Part shown: piece by piece, positions 54,197 through 62,427 of the stretch
Layout: each line of letters begins with the position of its first letter
Numbering within the stretch: the first letter of the stretch is position 1
Origin: Gracilibacillus kekensis
GTDB taxonomy: Bacteria; Bacillota; Bacilli; Bacillales; Amphibacillaceae
NCBI RefSeq assembly: GCF_900143085.1
Contig: NZ_FRCZ01000010.1
Location: 1 to 64,000, forward strand
Length of the DNA stretch: 64,000 nucleotides
Reading direction: 5' to 3'
Program-made: the position numbers and the translations under genes
Notes under the pieces: generated by a model
Database searches by the model: none
What the model saw: only the letters and a program-made list of their open reading frames with translations
Told to the model about the DNA's origin: nothing

Positions 54197-54211
54197 CACC
54201 AAGCGTTTTTT
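54182..54211 (+). terminator. terminator overlapping the end of the preceding gene
   Basis: AAACGCTTGG-ATTAACA-CCAAGCGTTT followed by TTT. The 5' arm contains the last codons and the stop codon of the 53732 gene. Confidence 0.88.
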
Positions 54212-54324
54212 GTATGCTGTTTATTTATTATTTATAGTCTGTCTTGGGTCTTTTTCACCTGTTATTTTTGCTTTTCCCCAAGGTCTCAGACTGTTTAGGA
54301 AAAGTTCCGTGTCTTTTTTTTACG

Positions 54325-55503
54325 TTATTTCCCTTTTGCTCCTCCGCCCTTACTATGGAGTGCAAATAGGTTCGTATCTATAGAGAATTGAATGGATTGA
54401 CGTTCTCTTTCTCGTTTTATTGCTAATTGAATTAATTGATCTGTTAATTGCTGAAAATCCTTGCCTGTAGGTTCCCATAAATAAAAGGATAATGAACCCG
54501 GAATCGTATTAATTTCGTTTACGAAAACTTCACCTTCCGGATTTAATAAAAAGTCAATACGTGAGACACCACTTGCATTTAACAGTCGAAATGTTTTCTC
54601 TGCTAATCCCTTTACTTTGGTAGTTGCCTCATCAGAAATCTCAGCTGGAATAATGCGATTGACGCTTTCCATTCCTTTCGTATCTCCTGATTTTCCGCCA
54701 CTTTGATACTTATCAGCATATGATAAAATCTCGTCAGAACTTAGCACTTGTTCACAAAGGGAACTCTCGACTTCTTCATAGTCGCCGATCACGGAACAAT
54801 TCACTTCTGTTAAATCAGTCACCATTTTTTCAATAATTACTTTAAAACTATAGGAAACAGCTAGTTCAATCGCTTCTTCTAGCTCTTCTTCATTGTTCGC
54901 TTTTGAAATACCAACACTTGAGCCTAAATTAGCAGGTTTCACGATTACTGGATAGCCAACTGATTCTGCTAACTGCTTAACTGCCGTCTGATCCTGGTGC
55001 CACTGACTAGCATAAAACCACTCGTAATCAACGATGGGAACATTGGCATCCCGTAAAATTTGTTTCATCATTACCTTATCCATACCTGCAGCAGAAGAGG
55101 CGACATCGCATCCGACATATGGCAGACCTAATAATTCAAGATAGCCTTGCAAAGAGCCATCTTCTCCATTTGTACCATGTATAACCGGGAATACCACATC
55201 AATGGTAGTTATCACACCTTTGGAGAAAAGCGTTCGCTCCTTCTTCTTTAAAACGATGGTATCTTCATTTTCCTGTTCTAAAACGACCTTTTCTACTTGT
55301 TTAAACAATTGATCAAGGTCTTTATAATTATCAATATCGGTTAAAACATCACCGGTATACCATTCTTTCGATTTACTTATATAAATAGGTATTGCTTGAT
55401 ATTTCGAGTCATCCATTGCACTCATTGCTTGCAGTGCAGAGATAACTGATACTTCATGTTCAACAGATACGCCACCAAAAATAACGGCTACTTTCGTTTT
55501 CAC
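54325..55503 (-). CDS. ddl: D-alanine--D-alanine ligase
   Basis: A 392-residue ATP-grasp ligase making the D-Ala-D-Ala dipeptide for peptidoglycan. It has VIFGGVSVEHEVSVISA (N-terminal site), VIHGTNGEDGSLQGYLELLG, VKPANLGSSVGISKA (ATP grasp) and FVNEINTIPGS (metal site). The omega-loop region reads ILSYADKYQSGGKSGDTKG. This differs from the commoner FYDYxxKY form, so the second-substrate preference deserves care. A GTG start follows GAGGAGG. It is the last of three genes with a MurF-like ligase and a hydrolase. Confidence 0.93.
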   Translation of the reverse strand: MKTKVAVIFGGVSVEHEVSVISALQAMSAMDDSKYQAIPIYISKSKEWYTGDVLTDIDNYKDLDQLFKQVEKVVLEQENEDTIVLKKKERTLFSKGVITTIDVVFPVIHGTNGEDGSLQGYLELLGLPYVGCDVASSAAGMDKVMMKQILRDANVPIVDYEWFYASQWHQDQTAVKQLAESVGYPVIVKPANLGSSVGISKANNEEELEEAIELAVSYSFKVIIEKMVTDLTEVNCSVIGDYEEVESSLCEQVLSSDEILSYADKYQSGGKSGDTKGMESVNRIIPAEISDEATTKVKGLAEKTFRLLNASGVSRIDFLLNPEGEVFVNEINTIPGSLSFYLWEPTGKDFQQLTDQLIQLAIKRERERQSIQFSIDTNLFALHSKGGGAKGK

Positions 55504-55571
55504 AGCCTATTCCTCCTCGTAAAAAACTAGACCTTTCACCAGATATAACTAAAGTAAAAGCAACACTAGTC

Positions 55572-57143
55572 TTACTCATTGTATGTGTCTGGTAAATCAT
55601 TCTCTAATAAAATTATCGCGTCTTGACGATTTAACGCCTGAATTTGTGAAATCGCATGATTTAAATCTTTAGCAATAAATAATTGTTCCTCTGGATAATC
55701 TTTTTCCCGCAGACCATCCTGAAGAGGTTTTGTTTGCTTCTCTCCAACTAAAATCACGTAATCACATGCATCTGCTGCATATTCACCAAATGCTTTGTTG
55801 TATTGGTATTCTTTATCACCTAATTCTACCATACCTGGTGTCACCAGCACTTTATAACCATCCATTGATGAAAGTACTTCCAAAGCCATACGCGATCCGG
55901 TCGGATTGGAGTTAAAACTATCATCAATTACCGTTAAATTACCAAAACCTTTTTTGATTTCCATTCGATGCTTGACAGCCTGGATTTTCTTTACACCTTG
56001 TTGCAGTTTATTTAACGGTACATTCATTTCCCATGCCACACTGATTGCCGCTAAAATGTTATAAACATTATGCTTACCTAAAATTTTGGTTTCAAAATCA
56101 GCATCCAATGTCCCAGCTTTATTGGTGACTCTAAATGTTGTCCCTTTGTTATGAAAGCGGATATTAGAAGCAACATAATCTGCCTCCTGATCATCAATGG
56201 CAAAATAGACTTTTCTACATTGATTTTTCGGCGTATATGCCATAATATTCGAATCATCCCGATTCAAAAAGGCAACACCATCTTCAGGCAATGTTTCCAC
56301 TATCTCATATTTTGTTTTTTGAATATTCTCTAGAGTTTTAAATGTTTCCAAATGTTGCTCACCAATTGCAGTTAATATCGCATATTTATGGCCAACTAAT
56401 TCACAAATTTCCTGAATATTCCCCGGCTCTTTTGCACCCATTTCTGCGATAAACACATCATGATAGGGTTTTAGTGAATTACGAATTGTAATGGTTACAC
56501 CGATCTTCGTATTAAAGCTATTAGGTGTTTTCAAGGTATTAAAATGAGACGATAAAATGGTATCAAGTACAAATTTAGTACTAGTCTTCCCAAAACTGCC
56601 GGTAATACCGATGGTAGTGGTATTCTGGGCACTTGAGATAATGTTTTTTGCATCTTTATAATAGTGTTCTTTAATCCCATTTTCGATCGGTTTATTAATA
56701 AGATTAGCAAGAAGTATAATGGCGTAAGTCAACAACGATCCAAATACTATAACAAATACAGCATAACTAAGTGGATAATCATTCCAAATGAAATGCAAAC
56801 TTGTCGCTATTAAGAAAAGATAAATCACAGCGACCGTCGTGATCAATCGCTTTACACGGGCGGTCACGACAAGTTTCTTTTTCTCTTGTTTGTTTTTAGG
56901 TACAATCAAACCTAATAAAACAATAAGAAACACAGTCCAGTTTTGATTGAAGTAATAAAGAATGGCTAATGCAAGTGCTACCCACTCATTAAACGGAAAT
57001 ACTTTTATCCAGTGGTCTTTCATCCAACGTATCAGTCTGTTATTAAAATAACTATTTAATTGCAACATATGGAGTCCCTGTTTCACTCGGAAGAAAAGAT
57101 AGGCGATCCATAATATACTTATAATCGATAAAATGATTTGCAT
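55572..57143 (-). CDS. membrane-anchored MurF-like Mur ligase
   Basis: A 523-residue protein. Residues 1-~165 contain about four hydrophobic segments (IILSIISILWIAYLFF, WVALALAILYYFN, TVFLIVLLGLIV, LITTVAVIYLFLIATSL, YAVFVIVFGSLLTYAIILLA). The rest is a MurF-type ligase: P-loop IGITGSFGKTSTK (about 180-192), FIAEMGAKEPGNI, GKHNVYNILAAI and DDSFNSNPTGSRMALEV. MurF adds D-Ala-D-Ala to the UDP-MurNAc tripeptide. The usual enzyme is soluble, so this is a paralogue or variant tied to the membrane. It overlaps the hydrolase stop (TGATG) and precedes ddl, which supports a D-Ala-D-Ala-linked role. Confidence 0.88.
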   Translation of the reverse strand: MQIILSIISILWIAYLFFRVKQGLHMLQLNSYFNNRLIRWMKDHWIKVFPFNEWVALALAILYYFNQNWTVFLIVLLGLIVPKNKQEKKKLVVTARVKRLITTVAVIYLFLIATSLHFIWNDYPLSYAVFVIVFGSLLTYAIILLANLINKPIENGIKEHYYKDAKNIISSAQNTTTIGITGSFGKTSTKFVLDTILSSHFNTLKTPNSFNTKIGVTITIRNSLKPYHDVFIAEMGAKEPGNIQEICELVGHKYAILTAIGEQHLETFKTLENIQKTKYEIVETLPEDGVAFLNRDDSNIMAYTPKNQCRKVYFAIDDQEADYVASNIRFHNKGTTFRVTNKAGTLDADFETKILGKHNVYNILAAISVAWEMNVPLNKLQQGVKKIQAVKHRMEIKKGFGNLTVIDDSFNSNPTGSRMALEVLSSMDGYKVLVTPGMVELGDKEYQYNKAFGEYAADACDYVILVGEKQTKPLQDGLREKDYPEEQLFIAKDLNHAISQIQALNRQDAIILLENDLPDTYNE

Positions 57144-57922
57144 CACTCAACTGCTCCTTTGTCATCTTCTAAAAAAGTGTCCACTATTACGGCCACTCTG
57201 CGTTTTTGTTCTAAGAATACGTAATGTCCTGCATTTTCGATCAATGCTAATCCTGCATTGGGTATTAATTTTTCCATAATTTTCGCGTCTTCCACCGGTG
57301 TTGACGTATCATTTGCTCCCCAAATTAATAAAGTAGGGGCTTTAATGTTTGGCATATGGTGCTGCAGGTCTTCATTGACGACTTTACTTAGTGTTTGCTG
57401 CATCACTCTCGATGCACTTTGGTAATCAGATGAACCAGCCTTACCACGATATTTCTGAATAATATCCTCTTTGTATCGGTTTAAAACGGGTAAATTTAAT
57501 ACTTTTTTTAGTGTCTTGTAGCTGTAAACTTTCAGATAATAATCCAATTTACGTTTTGGCTTTACACCAGCACTGCCTATTAAAATTATTTTATGTACTC
57601 CTGATTGGTGTCTATCCGCATACTTAATAGACACTCTTCCACCAAAAGAATGTCCAATTAAAATTGGATTTTTGATTTCTAATTTCGTTAATAACTTTTC
57701 CAAAAAATCAGTATACTGTCTGACATCCCAAGATTCTGGGGGCTCATCACTCTCACCGAATCCCGGAAAGTCAATCGAGGTTACTTGGAAATTTGAACTT
57801 AAGCTATGCTGCAAATCTTCAAATAAATCGAGCTTTGTACCCCAACCATGAAGCATCACTACAGGGCGACCTTCACCAGTTTGTTTATAATGTATATTTA
57901 ATTTATCTATTTCGGTATACAC
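57143..57922 (-). CDS. alpha/beta hydrolase
   Basis: A 259-residue alpha/beta-fold hydrolase. The oxyanion region is VVMLHGWGTK, the nucleophile elbow GHSFGGRVS (about residues 94-102), the acid DTSTPVEDA and the His in ENAGHYVFLEQ. It resembles lipase/peptidase-like hydrolases with no certain substrate. The open frame extends 22 codons upstream, but the GTG at 57922 is 9 nt after AAGGGAG and gives the family's normal N-terminus (VYTEIDKLNIHYKQTGEG). It is first in the operon with the MurF-like ligase and ddl. Confidence 0.85.
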   Translation of the reverse strand: MYTEIDKLNIHYKQTGEGRPVVMLHGWGTKLDLFEDLQHSLSSNFQVTSIDFPGFGESDEPPESWDVRQYTDFLEKLLTKLEIKNPILIGHSFGGRVSIKYADRHQSGVHKIILIGSAGVKPKRKLDYYLKVYSYKTLKKVLNLPVLNRYKEDIIQKYRGKAGSSDYQSASRVMQQTLSKVVNEDLQHHMPNIKAPTLLIWGANDTSTPVEDAKIMEKLIPNAGLALIENAGHYVFLEQKRRVAVIVDTFLEDDKGAVE

Positions 57923-57988
57923 GAATGAACGCTCCCTTTTCCATCTCAACTTAAAACATTCGTACATCACTTCTAATATATGACGCAA

Positions 57989-58335
57989 TCTTTTCGTTTA
58001 GTCAGATTTTTTTAACACTCCTAATCATATCATAAAAAGGCCAAAAAATAATCCATAAAGTGATACTTCCTTCAATTGGATTTATTGCCTTATGCTTGTT
58101 TTAAGCGAAACTTATTGGAAAGTTAAAGTCCGTTTATCCCCCACTTAGTTTCTTTGTTATACGTGAAACTTTTCGTTAAGAGTATGATGGACGGTTACAC
58201 CGTGTGAAACTACATAGCTATCTAAAATGGATAACAGAGGACATCGTTAGACTGTATCCGAATTATTCTTTTATTAAACAAAAAAAGAATAGAAAAATAT
58301 CAATCCACTAAGATTTTTTCTACTTTCCTGAAATT
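57989..58335. other. gene-free stretch
   Basis: No open frame, RNA gene or repeat could be supported here. One short piece (ACTTATTGGAAAGTTAAAGTC and the following CCGTTTAT) resembles ACTTATTAGGAAATTAGCTT plus CCGTTTAT at 13407-13434, upstream of the MFS gene. Two copies are too few to define a repeat. Confidence 0.4.
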
Positions 58336-58339
58336 AAAT

Positions 58340-58389
58340 AATCCAAAAGATATTGATTTCTAGTCATAGAATTCGTTATCTTTTGGATT
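58340..58389 (-). terminator. terminator of bioY
   Basis: AATCCAAAAGATA and TATCTTTTGGATT form a 13-bp stem with a 24-nt loop, followed on the minus strand by ATTTAATTTC. Confidence 0.7.
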
Positions 58390-58419
58390 TATTGTATTCA
58401 TTTTATTTTTGTCCTAACT

Positions 58420-58992
58420 TTAAGCTGCTCGTTGTTTATTATTGGTAGTTATTTTTAACAAATTTGCTTGTTGTAATCGTCTGCGAACAATGATTCCAAT
58501 CCAACTTGCTAGAAAAGCTTTAATTAGACCCACTACTAAGAATGGGTATACCCCTCCCGCCAAGGCAGCGGCCCAAGATAAATCAGCGACAAATTTCAAT
58601 TGCACCATGCCAAATGCTAGTGTAATAACCATACCTACCGTATTTGCAACCATAGCCATTGCTATAGTAAAGGTAGTTTTTTCAAGAATCTTACCTGTCA
58701 CATATGCAGCAAAAATAAAGCCTATGATATAACCCCCGGTTGGACCGACTAACACTTGAGGACCGCCACCGAATCCAGCAAAAACTGGTAACCCTATCGC
58801 TCCTAACATCATATAACAAACCATCGCGACAGCTCCTAATCTACTACCGATAATTGTGGCTGTAAGTCCGACAGCTAATGTTTGACCACTAATAGGAACC
58901 AGCGGTAATGGAATTTCCATTTGTGCTAAAATAGCTGTAATAGCTGCAAAAATACTAGATAAAATAATCGCTCTTAATTTCGATGATTGCAC
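58420..58992 (-). CDS. bioY: biotin transporter BioY
   Basis: A 190-residue substrate-binding membrane component (S component) for biotin uptake, with about six helices. Family blocks are PLVPISGQTLAVGLTATIIG, GAIGLPVFAGFGGGPQVLVG and PTGGYIIGFI. It works with an ECF ATPase/transmembrane module encoded elsewhere, or alone at lower affinity. The GTG start has AAAGGAG 8 nt upstream. A BirA-type operator overlaps the leader, so biotin should repress it. Confidence 0.95.
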   Translation of the reverse strand: MQSSKLRAIILSSIFAAITAILAQMEIPLPLVPISGQTLAVGLTATIIGSRLGAVAMVCYMMLGAIGLPVFAGFGGGPQVLVGPTGGYIIGFIFAAYVTGKILEKTTFTIAMAMVANTVGMVITLAFGMVQLKFVADLSWAAALAGGVYPFLVVGLIKAFLASWIGIIVRRRLQQANLLKITTNNKQRAA

Positions 58993-59005
58993 GTTTCCCT
59001 CTCCT

Positions 59006-59037
59006 TTGTTAACTTTTATAAAAATTAGGTTAACATA
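59006..59037. promoter_or_regulatory. BirA operator of bioY
   Basis: TGTTAAC, 15 nt, GTTAACA on the minus strand (TTATGTTAACC...AGTTAACAAAG). This has the half-sites and spacing of Gram-positive BirA (biotin repressor) operators. It lies 15 bp before the bioY start. Confidence 0.8.
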
Positions 59038-59078
59038 ATGAGTGAAGAACTGTAAAGTTTTTTTATGACAGGTTATAA

Positions 59079-59106
59079 AAAAACTGCCTGCTAATCAGAC
59101 AGTTTT
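59079..59106 (-). terminator. terminator overlapping the YozQ-like gene end
   Basis: AAACTG.CTG...CAG.CAGTTT, a stem with one mismatch whose minus-strand 3' arm runs into T7. It contains the stop codon of the small gene. Confidence 0.75.
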
Positions 59107-59258
59107 TCATTATAGCCTTCTTTTAATGTATCTGTTGCTTGTTCGTGTGTTTCAGCTAAACCTTGACTCAATTGATCATCACGTTGATAATCTTCCACTT
59201 CATAATTTCTTTCTGCAACTTTTTGTGAATCTTTCTTCATTGGTTTTTTTGATTTCAT
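59091..59258 (-). CDS. YozQ-like small protein (DUF4025)
   Basis: A 55-residue hydrophilic protein (MKSKKPMKKDSQKVAERNYE..., then QRDDQLSQGLAETHEQATD). It resembles B. subtilis YozQ: the AERxY, EDYQxDDQ and THEQ blocks are in the same order. GAGGTGAG lies 6 nt before the ATG. Function is unknown in the family. It has its own terminator. Confidence 0.8.
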   Translation of the reverse strand: MKSKKPMKKDSQKVAERNYEVEDYQRDDQLSQGLAETHEQATDTLKEGYNEKLSD

Positions 59259-59296
59259 GCATCTCACCTCAGAAATAGCATGTACTATTCATTTCG

Positions 59297-59608
59297 CTAT
59301 ATGCTCTTTTTTTGCAATTCCACTAATTTATTTTCATAGAAACGTCGCTGTTTAGGTTGCTCTGTCTCTTGATAAAACGAAATAATGGCAAAATAAGCTT
59401 CTTCTTTTAAACCAACGTTGTTTACCTTTTCTAACAATTGTATGCCTAGCAAGTAATATTTCTCTGCCTCTTTATTATCTTCAGTTTTTTGATAACAGTA
59501 GGCTAAGTGAGTAGCAGAAAATCCTCGTTCTTCACGACAATTCGAGCCCAGCTGACACAATCTTCGTATTTCCTCTTTTTTGTCCGTAAGATCTATTCTT
59601 ACGGACAA
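59297..59608 (-). CDS. short TPR-like protein, possibly truncated
   Basis: A 103-residue helical protein with TPR-type spacing (ATHLAYCYQKTEDNKEAEKY, YLLGIQLLEKV, AYFAIISFYQETEQ). The TTG start has GAGG only 3-4 nt before it, which is poor. Directly upstream (59606-59648) is a decayed ~42-bp tandem copy of the gene's own first codons, in which the LTDKKEEIRR frame becomes LTDK-stop-EEIR. The gene may be a truncated or degenerating TPR protein. Confidence 0.45.
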   Translation of the reverse strand: MSVRIDLTDKKEEIRRLCQLGSNCREERGFSATHLAYCYQKTEDNKEAEKYYLLGIQLLEKVNNVGLKEEAYFAIISFYQETEQPKQRRFYENKLVELQKKSI

Positions 59609-59663
59609 AATCCTCGAATTTCTTCTTATTTGTCTGTAAGATTTTTAAAGATATAAACTCATC

Positions 59664-59700
59664 CAAAAAAAGTGCTGCCTTTTTTTACTAGGCAACACTT
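59664..59700 (-). terminator. terminator of the 62252-59706 gene
   Basis: AAGTGTTGCCT-AGTAAAAA-AGGCAGCACTT with one mismatch on the minus strand, followed by TTTTTT. It starts 5 bp after the stop codon. Confidence 0.88.
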
Positions 59701-59705
59701 ACTCT

Positions 59706-62252
59706 CTATTTACATAATAGTTTTTGTTTTACTATATCCGAAAGTAACTCCATTCCAGTGACTTCACTGACATGAATCACTTGATTGGTTAATTTCGGAT
59801 TTTTTCCCCATTTATATAATAAATTTTCTCGTTCTACAATATAGGATGGTTCAAATCGCACACCTTCTTCTCCGTCAAATAGTGCTACATAGAAGATATC
59901 TGATTCAACGATGTCTTGGAAAAAGTGACTACCATATGATAGTTCAGGCATAAAGCCTTTTTCCTGAGAGGATACTTCACAAATTGCATTCACATGTTGT
60001 ATTTCTGAAAAATGTACTGGAACACCCAATGATGGAGTAGTTGTGCCCCAACGGCCAGGTCCAACCAATAAGAGGCGTTCATTTTTTAAATCTCTCGTAA
60101 TTTTACCAATCGTACGGGCGACACTATATTTATCTTGTTCATTCAATGCGAGATACCCGTCCATATCGACGTAAATGCAATAATCGATCGGAAGGCGAAT
60201 ATTGCCTCCCATAAAATTTCCTTCTGTTTGTATAAAACAGGCTTGATTTTCATCAATTTCTGGAATTGTCACTGATTTACCCAACCCTTTTGTTTGAAGG
60301 GGACGACATTGGACAATATTGATATAAAAGTTAGCTTTATCTCTAAAATTAGCTGTAAATTCAACATCAACCGGATAATCATATACACGGGATATTTCTG
60401 CCAAAATCTCTTTCATTATACTTGCGAAAGTTGAATTTTTTAACAAGTTTTTAAAATCTAGAATATATGGCGTTGGCATGTTTTTATAGCCTAAATCTTT
60501 TAAACGAAATGACGTTTCGGTATCAATTGAAGCAAATAAATTCCGTTCCACATCCCAGACATTTGCGATTGCATCATCTACCTTAACACTAGTTAACTCA
60601 TTTTTTGAAATGGATAAAATATCCACGCCATGTTGTGAGAATTTCTTTAAGTCATCCATGTGCATTAACGGTTTTCTTGTCGGTTGATCAAGTGCCACAA
60701 TCTTGGCATAATCATCCACAGTTCGATCTACCGCTCTGGTTCCTAAGCCGAATACAAGACGAATCATACCAGCATCCATGTCAACACTCTTATCCCAAAC
60801 ATAAAGATTAGAAGAATTACCAACACCGGCTACGTGAGGGAAAAAATTATCCTCATAATGATCTCCTGATACACGTTGGATTAAAATTGCCATTTGTTCA
60901 TCTTTTTCGAATAAACTTCTATTCATTCTGTATTCAAGTGCATCCTCATTCATTGTACTAGCATAGACTGTGCGGATTGCCTTTTCTAATGCTTGATAGC
61001 GTTCTTCTGGAGTTCCTTGATTAACACAAAACACGCTATCATACTTACCAGCAAATGCATTTCCAAAGTTATCCTCTAGTAAAGAGCTAGATCGAACAAT
61101 GATCGGAGATTGTCCGAAATACTCTAATACCTGGACAAATTGCTCTTTAATATTTGTTGGAAATTCACCATTTAGTATTTTCTCACGAAGTTCCCTTGCA
61201 TATTTATAATAACCTTCTTTCGTTTTTTGTTTGACTCTTAATTTCCACCAGCCATTTTGGACAATATAGGTATAAAAAATATCTGATCCAATATAAAAAG
61301 AATCATGTGCTTCCATATATTTAGTAAAACGTTGTTCAGGATCGCTTTTCAGGATTTTTCGTGCCAACAACATCCCAACACTCTTGCCCCCAATAAATCC
61401 TGTCCCCACTTCCCTTGCTGCAATGTCTACAATATCTTGTAATGTAAAATATTGATCACATAATTCAAACATTCTGGATTCTTCACCAATTAACAAAGAC
61501 ATGAGCAATCTTTTTGTATGCCCTTGGGTTGCTTGATCTTTCTGTAGATCTTCTCTCGCCTTTGAAAAAATAACATCCCAATAATCCATTCGTTCTTCGA
61601 CACGATTAATATCGGAAAAGAGAGCAGAAGCTTCAGAGCTTGCTGTAATGCTTTTAACACGATCAGCTTCGATCAAATGCGGGAAAAACATTGTTGGTGA
61701 ATAACGTTGCCATACTTTTAGTGGATGAATGTAATGTTTTTGATTTACTTCATAAAGATCTAATAAGACTTGCGTAGTTTCTCGGATTCGTGCGATTGTA
61801 CTGTAGGTGTGGACATTTCTGTTAATTGCAAAATATGCTACCGTATCAAGTTCATATAAATAAGGACAACAAACTTTAAAAAAGTTTCCGATCATTAAAT
61901 CCGAATACCAATTAGATAAAAGATCTGTTAAACTATCGAAAACATAGAACGTTTTTAAACCTTCTTTTTCAATTAATCGGTGAATTTCAGTAGCGAAACT
62001 TTCAAAACCTCTTTTAGCGTCAACATTATACTGAACTACTTCTTTTTCACTAACAAGGGATTCGTGTTGTCCAAACCTGACGTAGACTACTTTTCGATTG
62101 TCCTTTAACGCTTTATGAACAAATGGCGTTATAATATCTTTATATGCATTTATATTATCGACTTGCCATACTACATTATCTCCTAATCTTAGTGAGTCAA
62201 TTGTATCATCAAAGCCTGCCATACCTGTTGAAACCTTTAAATCCATTTCCAT
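59706..62252 (-). CDS. PEP/pyruvate-binding protein with KaiC-like N-terminus
   Basis: An 848-residue protein. Residues 1-~220 resemble a RecA/KaiC-type domain (STGMAGFDDTIDSLRLGDNV, VYVRFGQHESLV, FYVFDSLTDLLSNWYSDLMI) but lack a GxxGxGKT Walker A. From ~290 it is a PEP synthase/PPDK-type ATP-binding domain: GTGFIGGKSVGMLLARKIL, SPIIVRSSSLLEDNFGNAFAGKYDSVF and INIVQCRPLQTKG. The phosphohistidine swivel and PEP/pyruvate barrel domains of full enzymes are missing. A C-terminal part has ERLLLVGPGRWGTTTPSLGV. It is presumably a nucleotide-dependent kinase or regulator of unknown target. The ATG at 62252 lies 5 nt after GGTGG. A TTG four codons earlier is possible. Confidence 0.8.
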   Translation of the reverse strand: MEMDLKVSTGMAGFDDTIDSLRLGDNVVWQVDNINAYKDIITPFVHKALKDNRKVVYVRFGQHESLVSEKEVVQYNVDAKRGFESFATEIHRLIEKEGLKTFYVFDSLTDLLSNWYSDLMIGNFFKVCCPYLYELDTVAYFAINRNVHTYSTIARIRETTQVLLDLYEVNQKHYIHPLKVWQRYSPTMFFPHLIEADRVKSITASSEASALFSDINRVEERMDYWDVIFSKAREDLQKDQATQGHTKRLLMSLLIGEESRMFELCDQYFTLQDIVDIAAREVGTGFIGGKSVGMLLARKILKSDPEQRFTKYMEAHDSFYIGSDIFYTYIVQNGWWKLRVKQKTKEGYYKYARELREKILNGEFPTNIKEQFVQVLEYFGQSPIIVRSSSLLEDNFGNAFAGKYDSVFCVNQGTPEERYQALEKAIRTVYASTMNEDALEYRMNRSLFEKDEQMAILIQRVSGDHYEDNFFPHVAGVGNSSNLYVWDKSVDMDAGMIRLVFGLGTRAVDRTVDDYAKIVALDQPTRKPLMHMDDLKKFSQHGVDILSISKNELTSVKVDDAIANVWDVERNLFASIDTETSFRLKDLGYKNMPTPYILDFKNLLKNSTFASIMKEILAEISRVYDYPVDVEFTANFRDKANFYINIVQCRPLQTKGLGKSVTIPEIDENQACFIQTEGNFMGGNIRLPIDYCIYVDMDGYLALNEQDKYSVARTIGKITRDLKNERLLLVGPGRWGTTTPSLGVPVHFSEIQHVNAICEVSSQEKGFMPELSYGSHFFQDIVESDIFYVALFDGEEGVRFEPSYIVERENLLYKWGKNPKLTNQVIHVSEVTGMELLSDIVKQKLLCK

Positions 62253-62397
62253 TCTAACCACCAACCATTTAATAATGTATACTTATATTCTAATTATAAC
62301 ATCATTATATGATATTCCTATATCAATTAAGCATCGTTTTCATCCAACGAACTGATTAGAGGTATTCAAATAAAAATACTTTCCAAACATACAAATA

Positions 62398-62427
62398 CAA
62401 GACACCGATCTATTTATCGATGTCTTG
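62398..62427 (-). terminator. terminator overlapping the solute-binding protein gene end
   Basis: CAAGACATCGAT...ATCGGTGTCTTG stem on the minus strand followed by TATTTG. It contains the last codons and the stop. Confidence 0.65.

Noticed and set aside
57923-58419. Hidden gene in the gap before bioY
   Set aside because: No frame with a ribosome site or protein-like content was found on either strand, only the bioY terminator.
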